The notes below the pieces were generated by a model, which was not told where the DNA came from, did no database searches, and worked only from the letters and a program-made list of their open reading frames with translations. DNA of 47,839 nt from Bacteroidales bacterium (GTDB lineage: Bacteria; Bacteroidota; Bacteroidia; Bacteroidales; UBA12170), in assembly GCA_027858955.1 (NCBI GenBank), contig JAQIBR010000214.1, forward strand, positions 1 through 47,839, in the 5' to 3' direction. The number at the start of each line of letters is the position of its first letter. Position 1 is the stretch's first letter. Of this stretch, positions 1 through 8,011 are shown piece after piece. Both the position numbers and the translations under genes were made by a program.

Positions 1-11
1 AATCAAGATCA

Positions 12-132
12 CAACCCTGAAAGGGTTGAACTTCTAATATGTTAATATTCAACCCTTTCAGGGTTGCGAGTTCACCTATCGTTTATCCGTGGGTTGCACC
101 CACGGTTATTAAAATTCAGTCCTTTCAGGACT
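12..132. repeat. cluster of four short intergenic palindromes
   Basis: Four hairpin-forming palindromes lie in tandem: 12-28 and 50-66 (both CAACCC-type arms around a GAA/TTC centre), 87-105 (arms CCGTGGGT and ACCCACGG around TGC) and 118-132 (AGTCCT/AGGACT around TTC). The last is followed by five T, so on the + strand it could also end transcription of a gene left of the window. The first two are near copies of each other in opposite loop orientation. No coding frame is supported here. They look like REP-type intergenic repeats; no transposase is visible. Confidence 0.75.
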
Positions 133-214
133 TTTTTCATATTTTCAGACTTTTCAGAGCAGACTCAATCATATTATTGCTTTTAAAAAAAAGCCAAGTA
201 ATCGGATAATAATT

Positions 215-262
215 AGTGAGGGCTTCACTCAAAGTGAAGCCCTCACTAGTGAAGCCCTCACT
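215..262. repeat. 15-bp inverted repeat plus a third direct copy, downstream of alaS
   Basis: A 15-bp arm at 215-229 is perfectly inverted at 233-247 with a 3-nt loop, and the second arm is repeated immediately at 248-262. It sits just beyond the alaS stop codon, so it may form the 3' end of the alaS message. The nearest T-run on that strand (complement of A at 185-192) is about 22 nt past the stem, so it is not a classical intrinsic terminator. The three-copy arrangement could switch between two alternative hairpins. Confidence 0.6.
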
Positions 263-276
263 TTGACAAAGGCTAG

Positions 277-2895
277 TTAATTCTTAATCAGCTCCTTAAT
301 TAATTGATAAGCTTTTTCAAGGCCATCTGGATTTTTACCTCCGGCAGTGGCAAAGTGTGCTTGTCCACCTCCGCCTCCTTGAATTTCTTTTGAAACTGAG
401 CGAATTAATTTTCCGGCATCCAAGCCTTTTTCTTCAATCAAATCATTTGTTAATGCAATGGTTAATGATACTTTATTATTGCCTTTACCACCGATGGCAA
501 CAAGTGTTTGTTTTGTTTCTCGCAAAATCGCGAAGACCAGCTTTTTTATATTATCAGCATCCAAATCAACGGTAGATGCAATTATTTTAATACCATTGAT
601 ATCTATAGCTTTACTCAAAAGTTCATTTTTAATTCCAGTAGCTTTAACTTGATTTAGTTCGTTAATCTGCTTTTGTAATTTTTTGTTTTCATCTAAAAGA
701 TTCTTAACGCCTTTACTTAAATCTTTTTGGCCTTTTAAAATTTCCTTAATTTGTTCTAATTCACTAGCTTGAGTATTATAATAAGCAATAGCTTTTTCCC
801 CGGTAATCGCTTCAATACGACGGATTCCAGCTGCAATTGCACCTTCATGCAGTATCTTAAACAATCCAATCTGACCAGTCGCTTCAACATGCGTTCCACC
901 ACATAGTTCTACTGAATCAGCAAACTGAACAACACGTACTTTATCTCCGTATTTTTCTCCAAAAAGTGCAATAGCACCACGCTCTTCAGCTGTTTTGAAA
1001 TCTACATCATCTTGGATGTTAGCAGAAGCATTGTCCCAAATGGCTTGATTCACATGCTTTTCTACCAATGAAATTTCTTCATCTGTCATTTTTTGAAAAT
1101 GAGCAAAGTCGAAACGCAAATAATCAGCATCAACATATGAACCTTTTTGTTCAACATGCGCTCCTAAAACCTTTCTTAATGCGTGATGCATAAGATGTGC
1201 TGCTGTATGATTATTTGCTGTTCGCCACCTTTTCCCTGCGATTACCTGTGCCTGAAATATTTTTTCAGGATTTTTGGGCAATTGTTTGGTGAAATGAATG
1301 GTTAAATTGTTTTCTTTTTTAGTATCGAAAATATTTATTTTCTCAGTATCGTTTTGAATAAATCCTGTATCACCAACTTGTCCACCAGATTCTGCATAAA
1401 ACGGAGTCTGATCAAAAACCAATTGGTAGGCAATAGAGTTTTTAGTAACAATCTTTCTGTATCTCAAAATATTTATTTCGGCAGAAAGAGATTCGTATCC
1501 TACAAACTTCTCAGTTTGTTTATTGGAAACAATAACCCAATCGTCAGTTTCCGTTACTGAAGCTTTTTTAGAACGATCTTTTTGTTTCAACATGTATTTA
1601 TCGAAATCAGCTTTGCTGACACTTAATCCATTTTCTTTTACAATAAGCTCAGTCAAATCAAATGGGAAGCCAAAAGTATCATATAGTTCGAAAGCATCTT
1701 TGCCCGAAAGGCTTGTTTTATTACTTAAAGTAAGTTGTTCGATAATCTTCTCAATACGCTGTATTCCTGTGCTTAATGTATTCAAAAATGAATTTTCTTC
1801 TTCCTGAATTACTTTCAAAATCAATTTTTCCTGTTTTATCAATTCAGGGAAAGCATCGCCCATTTCTTGAATCAAAATAGGCAAAAGCTTATATATAAAT
1901 GCTTCTTTCTTATCAAGGAAAGAATAAGCATAACGAACTGCTCTTCGAAGTATTCGGCGAATAACATAGCCTGCGCCCACATTTGAAGGTAATTGACCAT
2001 CGGCTATTGTAAAAGCCAATGCTCGAATATGATCAGCTACAACGCGCATAGCTATATCTTGCTTTTTATTTTTTCCGTAAACAAAACCTGTTTCTTTGGC
2101 AATTGTTTGAATGATAGGTTGGAAAATATCTGTATCGTAATTAGAACGAACACCTTGAATAGCCATCGTCAATCTCTCAAATCCCATTCCAGTATCAATA
2201 TGTTTTTCTGGAAGACTTTCTAATTGTCCATTGGCTTTTCTGTTAAACTCAATAAATACAAGGTTCCAAATTTCTATCACTTCCGGATGATCCATATTGA
2301 TTAGTTCACGCCCTGAAATTTTGGCTTTTTCTTTGTCGCTTCTGATATCGATATGAATTTCGGAACAAGGACCACAGGGACCGCTTTCACCCATTTCCCA
2401 AAAATTATCTTTTTTATTGCCATTTAATATCCTTTCTTCAGGAATTATTGCTTTCCAGAAATCAAAAGCTTCTTGATCAAAGATAGTCCCGTCTTCTTTA
2501 TCGCCTTCAAAAACAGTAACATACAAATTATCTGCTTTCAGACCATATACTTCTGTAAGTAATTCCCAGGCCCAAGCAATAGCTTCTTTTTTAAAATAAT
2601 CTCCAAAAGACCAGTTCCCAAGCATTTCGAACATTGTATGATGATATGTATCATGACCAACTTCGTCCAAATCGTTATGTTTTCCGCTAACTCTAAGACA
2701 TTTTTGAGTATCTGCTACACGATTGTTGGGGGATTTCCCATTACCTAAAAAAATATCTTTAAACTGATTCATCCCTGCATTTATAAACATCAATGTAGGG
2801 TCGTTTTTAACAACCATAGGGGCTGATGAAACAATTTTATGCTGTTTTGATTCAAAAAACTCTAAATATTTATGCCTAACTTCTTTTGCTTTCAT
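277..2895 (-). CDS. alaS: alanyl-tRNA synthetase
   Basis: Charges tRNA-Ala with alanine in the cytoplasm and removes mis-charged serine or glycine. The 872-residue length is normal for bacterial AlaRS. The class II catalytic domain shows the motif HHTMFEMLGNWSFGD at residues 85-99. The editing domain carries the HTAAHLMHH zinc/editing motif and, later, CGGTHVEATGQIG. The C-terminal domain ends in a GGGGGQAHFATAGG segment typical of the C-Ala region. It is transcribed away from the M23 peptidase gene across a 163-bp divergent gap, an arrangement common in Bacteroidota. A TAnnTTTG box on the minus strand at 2980-2987 could drive it. Identification is essentially certain. Confidence 0.98.
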   Translation of the reverse strand: MKAKEVRHKYLEFFESKQHKIVSSAPMVVKNDPTLMFINAGMNQFKDIFLGNGKSPNNRVADTQKCLRVSGKHNDLDEVGHDTYHHTMFEMLGNWSFGDYFKKEAIAWAWELLTEVYGLKADNLYVTVFEGDKEDGTIFDQEAFDFWKAIIPEERILNGNKKDNFWEMGESGPCGPCSEIHIDIRSDKEKAKISGRELINMDHPEVIEIWNLVFIEFNRKANGQLESLPEKHIDTGMGFERLTMAIQGVRSNYDTDIFQPIIQTIAKETGFVYGKNKKQDIAMRVVADHIRALAFTIADGQLPSNVGAGYVIRRILRRAVRYAYSFLDKKEAFIYKLLPILIQEMGDAFPELIKQEKLILKVIQEEENSFLNTLSTGIQRIEKIIEQLTLSNKTSLSGKDAFELYDTFGFPFDLTELIVKENGLSVSKADFDKYMLKQKDRSKKASVTETDDWVIVSNKQTEKFVGYESLSAEINILRYRKIVTKNSIAYQLVFDQTPFYAESGGQVGDTGFIQNDTEKINIFDTKKENNLTIHFTKQLPKNPEKIFQAQVIAGKRWRTANNHTAAHLMHHALRKVLGAHVEQKGSYVDADYLRFDFAHFQKMTDEEISLVEKHVNQAIWDNASANIQDDVDFKTAEERGAIALFGEKYGDKVRVVQFADSVELCGGTHVEATGQIGLFKILHEGAIAAGIRRIEAITGEKAIAYYNTQASELEQIKEILKGQKDLSKGVKNLLDENKKLQKQINELNQVKATGIKNELLSKAIDINGIKIIASTVDLDADNIKKLVFAILRETKQTLVAIGGKGNNKVSLTIALTNDLIEEKGLDAGKLIRSVSKEIQGGGGGQAHFATAGGKNPDGLEKAYQLIKELIKN

Positions 2896-2979
2896 AGTAT
2901 TATATTGTTCAAGAGACTAATTAAAAACCTATATTTGAAAAGGTTTTATTCTAATTTAATCAGTTGGAAAAAATCGTCA

Positions 2980-2987
2980 CAAAAGTA
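2980..2987 (-). promoter_or_regulatory. putative -7 box (TACTTTTG) for alaS
   Basis: On the minus strand this octamer fits the Bacteroidota -7 consensus TAnnTTTG and lies about 85 nt before the alaS start codon. I do not see a TTG at the usual distance for the -33 element, so the call rests on the -7 box and its position alone. Confidence 0.35.
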
Positions 2988-3009
2988 TAGTAAATTTGGA
3001 TTAATTCAT

Positions 3010-3017
3010 TAAATTTG
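3010..3017 (+). promoter_or_regulatory. putative -7 box (TAAATTTG) for the M23-MerR pair
   Basis: TAAATTTG at 3010-3017 fits TAnnTTTG and would give a leader of about 35 nt before the ATG at 3059. The identical octamer also occurs at 2991-2998, 19 nt upstream, so either copy could be the real element. No well-placed -33 TTG is evident. Confidence 0.35.
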
Positions 3018-3058
3018 TGCTTTGTTGTCAAAATTTTATTTAGAAGAATTTTAAGTCT

Positions 3059-4033
3059 ATGGCGAAAACTATTTATCGGTTTAATGAGGAAAAATTACTG
3101 TACGAGCCTATTAAGTCTACTTTTAAATCAGAATTCTTTAGAGTTCTTTCCATAATTTTTTCGGGTTTGTTTTTTGCAGCTATAGTTTTGGTTATCTCTT
3201 TTAATTTTTTTAAGTCTCCGAAACAAATATTACAACAACGAGAACTTGATCAATACAAATTGCAATTTTCTATTTTAAACGATCGTTTGGATCGTCTTGA
3301 TAATGTGGCAGATAATCTTCAGGAAAGGGATGACAATATTTATCGAGTAATTTTTGAAGCAGAACCTGTCCCAGATGAAATACGAGAAGCTGGGATTGGC
3401 GGTTCAGATCGATATTCAGAGTTAAAAGGATTTAAAAATTCAGAACAGCTTTTATATACTTCCAAAAAGGTTGATGAACTGAGCAATAAACTGTATGTAC
3501 AGTCCACATCTTTCGATGAAGTATTTGAAATGGCCAGAAATAAGGAAGCAATGATGGCTAGTATTCCTGCTATTCAACCAATAAGTGATAAGTACAAAAG
3601 AAGAATAAGTAATTTTTACGGCTATAGAATTCATCCAATATATAAGACAAAGATTTTTCATCAAGGTGTAGATTTTTCAGCTCCGATAGGCACTGAAGTA
3701 TATGCTGCCGGCGATGGTATTGTTTCTGAAACAAGTCACTCAAGATATGGTTATGGGAATATAATTAAAATTGATCATGGCTATGGTTATATGTCTTATT
3801 ATGCTCATTTAGACAAAATTACAGTAAGTAGACGGCAAAAAATTAAACGCGGCCAGATTATTGGTTTTGTTGGAAATACAGGTCTTTCCACAGGCCCGCA
3901 TTTGCATTATGAGGTACATAAAAACGAAAAACGAGTAAACCCCATTTATTATTTCTTTAATGATCTTAATGTTGAAGATTACGATGAAATTATCAAATTA
4001 GCAAGTTATTCGGTTGCTAATGTTTCAAATTAA
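3059..4033 (+). CDS. membrane-anchored M23 family (LytM-type) metallopeptidase
   Basis: Probable cell-wall endopeptidase or divisome/cell-envelope factor acting in the periplasm. Residues 30-51 form one membrane anchor, residues 55-95 are heptad-like and probably coiled coil, and the C-terminal half is a peptidase M23 domain. The zinc-binding pattern is intact: HQGVDFSAP supplies H201 and D205, and HLHYEV supplies H283, with a further conserved YYAHL at 247-251. An intact site argues for an active enzyme rather than a degenerate LytM activator. It is co-transcribed with the MerR-like gene that begins 3 nt after its stop. In Bacteroidota this M23-MerR pair commonly sits beside alaS. The exact substrate cannot be read from the sequence. 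Confidence 0.93.
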   Translation: MAKTIYRFNEEKLLYEPIKSTFKSEFFRVLSIIFSGLFFAAIVLVISFNFFKSPKQILQQRELDQYKLQFSILNDRLDRLDNVADNLQERDDNIYRVIFEAEPVPDEIREAGIGGSDRYSELKGFKNSEQLLYTSKKVDELSNKLYVQSTSFDEVFEMARNKEAMMASIPAIQPISDKYKRRISNFYGYRIHPIYKTKIFHQGVDFSAPIGTEVYAAGDGIVSETSHSRYGYGNIIKIDHGYGYMSYYAHLDKITVSRRQKIKRGQIIGFVGNTGLSTGPHLHYEVHKNEKRVNPIYYFFNDLNVEDYDEIIKLASYSVANVSN

Positions 4034-4036
4034 TTC

Positions 4037-4363
4037 ATGGAACATCCAAAAGATAAATTATACTATTCCATTGGTGAAGTCTCCAAAATGTTTGGTGTTA
4101 ATCAATCTTTGATTCGCTTTTGGGAGAGCGAATTTTCCGTTATTAAACCTCGAAGAAATAAAAAAGGCACACGATTCTTTACACCAAAGGATGTTGATAA
4201 TTTTCATTTGATATTTCACCTTGTAAAAGAGCGTGGATATACGCTACAAGGAGCTAAGCAAAAACTTTCAGATCAGTCGGATAAAGTCAATGAAAATTTT
4301 GAAGTTGTAAAGCGATTAAAAAGTATTCGTTCCTTTCTTGTTGATTTGGATAAAGAGCTCTAG
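4037..4363 (+). CDS. MerR family transcriptional regulator
   Basis: A 108-residue protein that is almost entirely a MerR-type winged helix. YYSIGEVSKMFGVNQSLIRFW (split here as YSIGEVSKMFGV and NQSLIRFWE, about residues 10-31) is the recognition helix-turn-helix, followed by the basic wing with KKGTRFFTPKDV and the second helical pair ending in GYTLQGAKQKL. There is no long dimerisation helix with a ligand domain and no metal-binding cysteines, so the effector, if any, is unknown. It starts 3 nt after the M23 stop and is probably translated from the same message. It ends 6 nt before the convergent dehydratase gene, leaving no room for a terminator. Confidence 0.93.
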   Translation: MEHPKDKLYYSIGEVSKMFGVNQSLIRFWESEFSVIKPRRNKKGTRFFTPKDVDNFHLIFHLVKERGYTLQGAKQKLSDQSDKVNENFEVVKRLKSIRSFLVDLDKEL

Positions 4364-4369
4364 CCATTT

Positions 4370-5317
4370 TCAAAAAGGGAGTTTACTTAAATCTACATTT
4401 CCGCCTGAAAGTATTAGACCAATTCGTTTGTTTTTAAAATAAGATTTGTTTTTTAGAACTATAGCAAGTGTTATTGCACTCGAAGGCTCAACAATTATTT
4501 TCATGCGTTCCCAGATTAAGTGCATAGCTTCTATAATTTCATTTTCTTCAGCCAATTGAATTTCTTCAACGTATTTTTTGATAAAATGAAAAGTAATTTC
4601 TCCTAAAGAAGTTCTGAGCCCATCTGCAATAGTGGTAGGTTTGAGTGGTGGCTGCAATATTCCTGTTTGTAAGGATCGAAATGCATCGTCAGCTAGTTTT
4701 GGCTCGGCACCAATTACCTTTGTTTTGGGTGAAAAATAATGAGTAGACAAAGCGGTTCCTGAAATTAAACCACCTCCACCGACAGGTGTAATAATTATAT
4801 CCAAAAAATTAACTTGCTCCAAAAGCTCCTGAGTAGCTGTGCTGTTTCCTAAAATAACATCAATTGCATTATAAGGATGAAGAGGAGTGCATTGATTTTC
4901 TTCAACTACTTTTTTCAGTGTGCTTTCCCTCGCTTCCAAAGTAGGCCTACATTCAATAATAGTAGCACCATAAGAAGCCACTGCTACTTTTTTAACCTGT
5001 GGAGCATTGGATGGCATAACTGCCCAGGCGGGAATACCTAATAATTTTGCGCTTAATGCCATAGCTTGAGCGAAATTACCCGATGAATGCGTTGCTATTC
5101 CTTTTTGTTGTTGTTCTTTCGTGAGTTGAAGTGTTGCATGCATGGCTCCACGCATTTTAAAGGCACCCATTTTTTGCAAATTTTCAGCTTTAAAAAATAG
5201 TTGAGCTCCAGCCATTTTGTTGATGGTAGTAGATTGAAAAACAGGAGTTTGATGGATGTATTTTTCTAACTGTTTTCTTGCATCAAGAAGTTCGGTTTTG
5301 GTTGGTGTTTGTATCAT
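4370..5317 (-). CDS. PLP-dependent threonine/serine ammonia-lyase (or serine racemase), no ACT domain
   Basis: Fold-type II PLP enzyme of 315 residues. K54 in GAFKMRGAM is the expected Schiff-base lysine, SSGNFAQA at 78-85 is the substrate and carboxylate loop, GGGGLISG at 180-187 binds the PLP phosphate, and SGGN near the C-terminus closes the cofactor site. The protein ends there, so the regulatory ACT domain of biosynthetic IlvA is absent. That points to a catabolic dehydratase or a serine racemase-like enzyme; the two cannot be separated by eye. It follows the asparaginase-like gene by 7 nt, which suggests an amino-acid catabolic operon. It is convergent with and nearly touches the MerR gene. 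Confidence 0.92.
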   Translation of the reverse strand: MIQTPTKTELLDARKQLEKYIHQTPVFQSTTINKMAGAQLFFKAENLQKMGAFKMRGAMHATLQLTKEQQQKGIATHSSGNFAQAMALSAKLLGIPAWAVMPSNAPQVKKVAVASYGATIIECRPTLEARESTLKKVVEENQCTPLHPYNAIDVILGNSTATQELLEQVNFLDIIITPVGGGGLISGTALSTHYFSPKTKVIGAEPKLADDAFRSLQTGILQPPLKPTTIADGLRTSLGEITFHFIKKYVEEIQLAEENEIIEAMHLIWERMKIIVEPSSAITLAIVLKNKSYFKNKRIGLILSGGNVDLSKLPF

Positions 5318-5324
5318 GTTTTGG

Positions 5325-5813
5325 TCATTTGATAAAATAAAGTCCTGTTTCTAAATTCCTGCTTAGTTTTTCGTAATTTGTAATAATTCCTTGAATGGCT
5401 ATGTAAATACCTGATTGGAAAGTCTGAACACCTGCCAAAGCCATTCCAAAATTGAGCTCAGCATCGGAATTACTAAAACGCTCAGGGCGCATGGCACCAG
5501 TAATTACAATCGTTTTGTTCTTTAAAGTAGCCAAAGACTTTGCAGTTTCCAATAATGTATCGGTTCCATGAGTAATTATAATTTGAGTATTTTTTGTTTT
5601 CTTGCAAGCTGTTAGAATATCATTTCTATCAGCAGCGGTAAGTTCAGTGCTGTCTTTTTTTAATAATGGAATTATTTCCCATTTTTTTGAATTAGGAAGT
5701 TTTTCAATTATCCTTAAAAATGCAGGTTCTCCAATCTCAAAAGCCCAGCCTTTTATCGATTTAGGATAATCCTTATCTATCGTTCCACCAGTTTGAATTA
5801 ATGTAATAGCCAT
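5325..5813 (-). CDS. short asparaginase-like protein (N-terminal domain only)
   Basis: At 162 residues this is only about half an L-asparaginase. It retains TGGTI (residues 8-12, with catalytic-type T11) and THGTDT (81-86), the two hallmark threonine motifs of the type I/II family, and a TGAMRPERFSNSDA segment replacing the usual TGDM..K region. The C-terminal domain, which helps build the dimeric active site, is absent. There is no frameshift: the reading frame ends cleanly 7 nt before the dehydratase gene. Short stand-alone N-domain asparaginase homologues are known in marine bacteria, so this may be a real family rather than a remnant. Activity is uncertain. Confidence 0.88.
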   Translation of the reverse strand: MAITLIQTGGTIDKDYPKSIKGWAFEIGEPAFLRIIEKLPNSKKWEIIPLLKKDSTELTAADRNDILTACKKTKNTQIIITHGTDTLLETAKSLATLKNKTIVITGAMRPERFSNSDAELNFGMALAGVQTFQSGIYIAIQGIITNYEKLSRNLETGLYFIK

Positions 5814-5984
5814 TGCTTTAAATTTACGACAAATCTAAACAAATCAATCGTATCTTATTTTGAGAAATTTAGAATTGTCCAACTTAGAATTTTAATTATA
5901 AAACTTCTGAACTGCAATCGTTTGCATATTATTATTATTTTGTTAATTTTGATTTAGAATTTATCAAAACCAATAGATTTAAGG

Positions 5985-5992
5985 TATCTTTG
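5985..5992 (+). promoter_or_regulatory. putative -7 box (TATCTTTG) for the glycogen operon
   Basis: A perfect TAnnTTTG box lies 55-62 nt before the ATG at 6047. It overlaps the TTG at 5990 that could be taken as an upstream start, which argues against translation from there. The rest of the 233-bp gap back to the asparaginase start (5814-6046) holds no gene that I can see. Confidence 0.45.
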
Positions 5993-6046
5993 TACCAAAT
6001 TAATAATCATTTTTTTTTAATAAGAATTTGTTTCAACCATCTTTTA

Positions 6047-8011
6047 ATGAGTTATATTCAATTTGATAAAAAGCATTTAACCAATTTGGGTTTTGCTTTA
6101 CGTAAAGAGTTTGTTAGAACAAACAGAAGTGGTTCTTATGCCAGCAGTACTGTAATTGGTTGTAATACAAGAAAATATCATGGCTTGCTTGTTGTTCCTC
6201 AATCTAAATTAGGAGGAGGAAATCATGTATTACTTTCGTCTCTTGATTTGACAGTAATGCAAAACGGTGCTTCATTTAACTTGGCTATACATAAGTACAA
6301 GGGTGGAGAGTATAATCCAAAAGGGCATAAATATATGCGGGAATACCGTGCTGATCCAATTCCAAAAATTATATACCGAGTTGGTGGCGTTGTTCTTTCG
6401 GTAGAAAGCATTTTTAGCGATAAAAATGCAAGCATGTTTTTAAAATATACCCTTTTAGAAGCTAAATCTAAAACCACTTTTAGAATTAAACCACTGCTTG
6501 CTTTCCGAAATATTCATGATTTAACTCAAGCGAATTCGGAAGCAATTACATCATACAAAAAAGTTGAAAATGGATTTAAAATGCAACTTTATAAGGACTA
6601 CACACCTTTGTACCTGCAATTTTCAAAAGCTGTTGAATATATTCACCACCCAGAATGGTATAAGGATTTTGAGTATATGAAAGAAATTAAGCGTGGTTAT
6701 GATGGGCATGAAGATCTATTAGCTCCAGGCGATTTTGAATTTACCATTAAAAAAGGTGAGAGTGTTATACTTCAAGCTAGCATTGAAGAGGGAACACCGA
6801 ATAGTTTTTCACGCCAGTTTGGCCAGCAATTAAAAAAACGAGTTCCTCGCGATGGCTTTAAAAACAATTTAACAAATGCAGCTCAGCAATTTTTAATTGA
6901 GCAAGATGGTAAAACAAATATTGCTGCAGGTTTGCCTTGGAAAGGTAGCTGCGGCCGCGATACTTTTATTGCACTTCCTGGTTTAATGATGGCAATTGGC
7001 GATGAAAAGAAATTCATCGATATATTAGACACTTGGGTAGAAAAACAAAAGGATGGTTTTTTTCCAAATAAGAGTGAAGAAGAAAAAATCGATTTTTATT
7101 CTGCAGATACTTCTTTATGGTTTTTTTGGACACTTCAAAAATATATTGCTAGTACTAACAAGGCACAAATGGTTTGGAAGAAATATGCCAAGCCTATGCT
7201 GGATGTCATAGAAGCATATCAAAAAGGTAATACCGAACTTGGAATTCATATGCACTCAAATGGTCTTATCTATACTTCCAAAGAAAATATTCCTTTAAGT
7301 TGGATGGATGCTATTCTATTTGGAAAAGCTGTAACTCCGCGTGCTGGATATGCTGTAGAAATAAATGCTCTATGGTATAATGCAATTGCATTTTATCAAT
7401 CTTTAGAAAAAGAATTTGGTAAAGAAACTCAAAATAAAACTTTAAATCTTGAATTAGAGAAGGTTGGTAAAAGTTTTTTAGAAACTTTTACCGATATCAA
7501 ACATAATTATCTGGCGGATTATACCGACGGAGAGAATAAATCCTGGGATGTACGTCCTAATATGTTAATTGCTGCTTCATTGCCTTATACTCCTTTTGGT
7601 GATGAGATGCGTAAATCTATTTTCGATGTGGTAAAGCAAGAGCTATTAACACCTAGAGGTATTCGGTCTTTATCTCCTAAAAACCCTAAGTATAAATCTA
7701 AATATGAAGGTAACATTGAGACGCGAGATAATTCTTATCACAATGGTGCAGTTTGGCCTTGGTTATTAATTTCTTATGCAGATTTAATGACTCATTTATA
7801 TGGAAGAGGTGCCATAAGCGAAATACAAACTATTGTTCAACGCTTTGAGGAAGAAATGACCGAACACGGTATTGGTAGTATTTCGGAGCTATACAATGGG
7901 GACCCTCCGTATGAAGGAAAGGGCGGTGTATCACAAGCATGGAGCGTTGCAGCTATAATTAGTCTATTGTATCAAGTAGAAAATAATAACAATAAAACTA
8001 GCCAGATATGA
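6047..8011 (+). CDS. glycogen debranching enzyme (amylo-alpha-1,6-glucosidase, GH133-type)
   Basis: Removes branch-point glucose from glycogen in the cytoplasm. From the ATG at 6047 the product is 654 residues. The N-terminal domain (about 10-230) has the family pattern RTNRSGSYASSTVIG followed by NTRKYHGLLV. The catalytic (alpha/alpha)6 domain follows, with LPWKGSCGRDTF placing the catalytic-type D305, then FYSADTSLWFFW and a C-terminal NGAVWPWL. An upstream TTG at 5990 would add 19 residues but lies inside the -7 box, so I reject it. The stop overlaps the next start by 4 nt (ATGA), indicating translational coupling with the GT4 gene. This is the first gene of a four-gene glycogen operon. 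Confidence 0.93.
   Translation: MSYIQFDKKHLTNLGFALRKEFVRTNRSGSYASSTVIGCNTRKYHGLLVVPQSKLGGGNHVLLSSLDLTVMQNGASFNLAIHKYKGGEYNPKGHKYMREYRADPIPKIIYRVGGVVLSVESIFSDKNASMFLKYTLLEAKSKTTFRIKPLLAFRNIHDLTQANSEAITSYKKVENGFKMQLYKDYTPLYLQFSKAVEYIHHPEWYKDFEYMKEIKRGYDGHEDLLAPGDFEFTIKKGESVILQASIEEGTPNSFSRQFGQQLKKRVPRDGFKNNLTNAAQQFLIEQDGKTNIAAGLPWKGSCGRDTFIALPGLMMAIGDEKKFIDILDTWVEKQKDGFFPNKSEEEKIDFYSADTSLWFFWTLQKYIASTNKAQMVWKKYAKPMLDVIEAYQKGNTELGIHMHSNGLIYTSKENIPLSWMDAILFGKAVTPRAGYAVEINALWYNAIAFYQSLEKEFGKETQNKTLNLELEKVGKSFLETFTDIKHNYLADYTDGENKSWDVRPNMLIAASLPYTPFGDEMRKSIFDVVKQELLTPRGIRSLSPKNPKYKSKYEGNIETRDNSYHNGAVWPWLLISYADLMTHLYGRGAISEIQTIVQRFEEEMTEHGIGSISELYNGDPPYEGKGGVSQAWSVAAIISLLYQVENNNNKTSQI

Noticed and set aside
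12-132. CRISPR-like repeats
   Set aside because: The repeats are short, differ from each other, have no regular spacers, and no cas gene is present.
5990-6046. TTG start adding 19 residues to the debranching enzyme
   Set aside because: The codon lies inside a TAnnTTTG promoter element and the added residues are not family-like; the ATG at 6047 fits the family.
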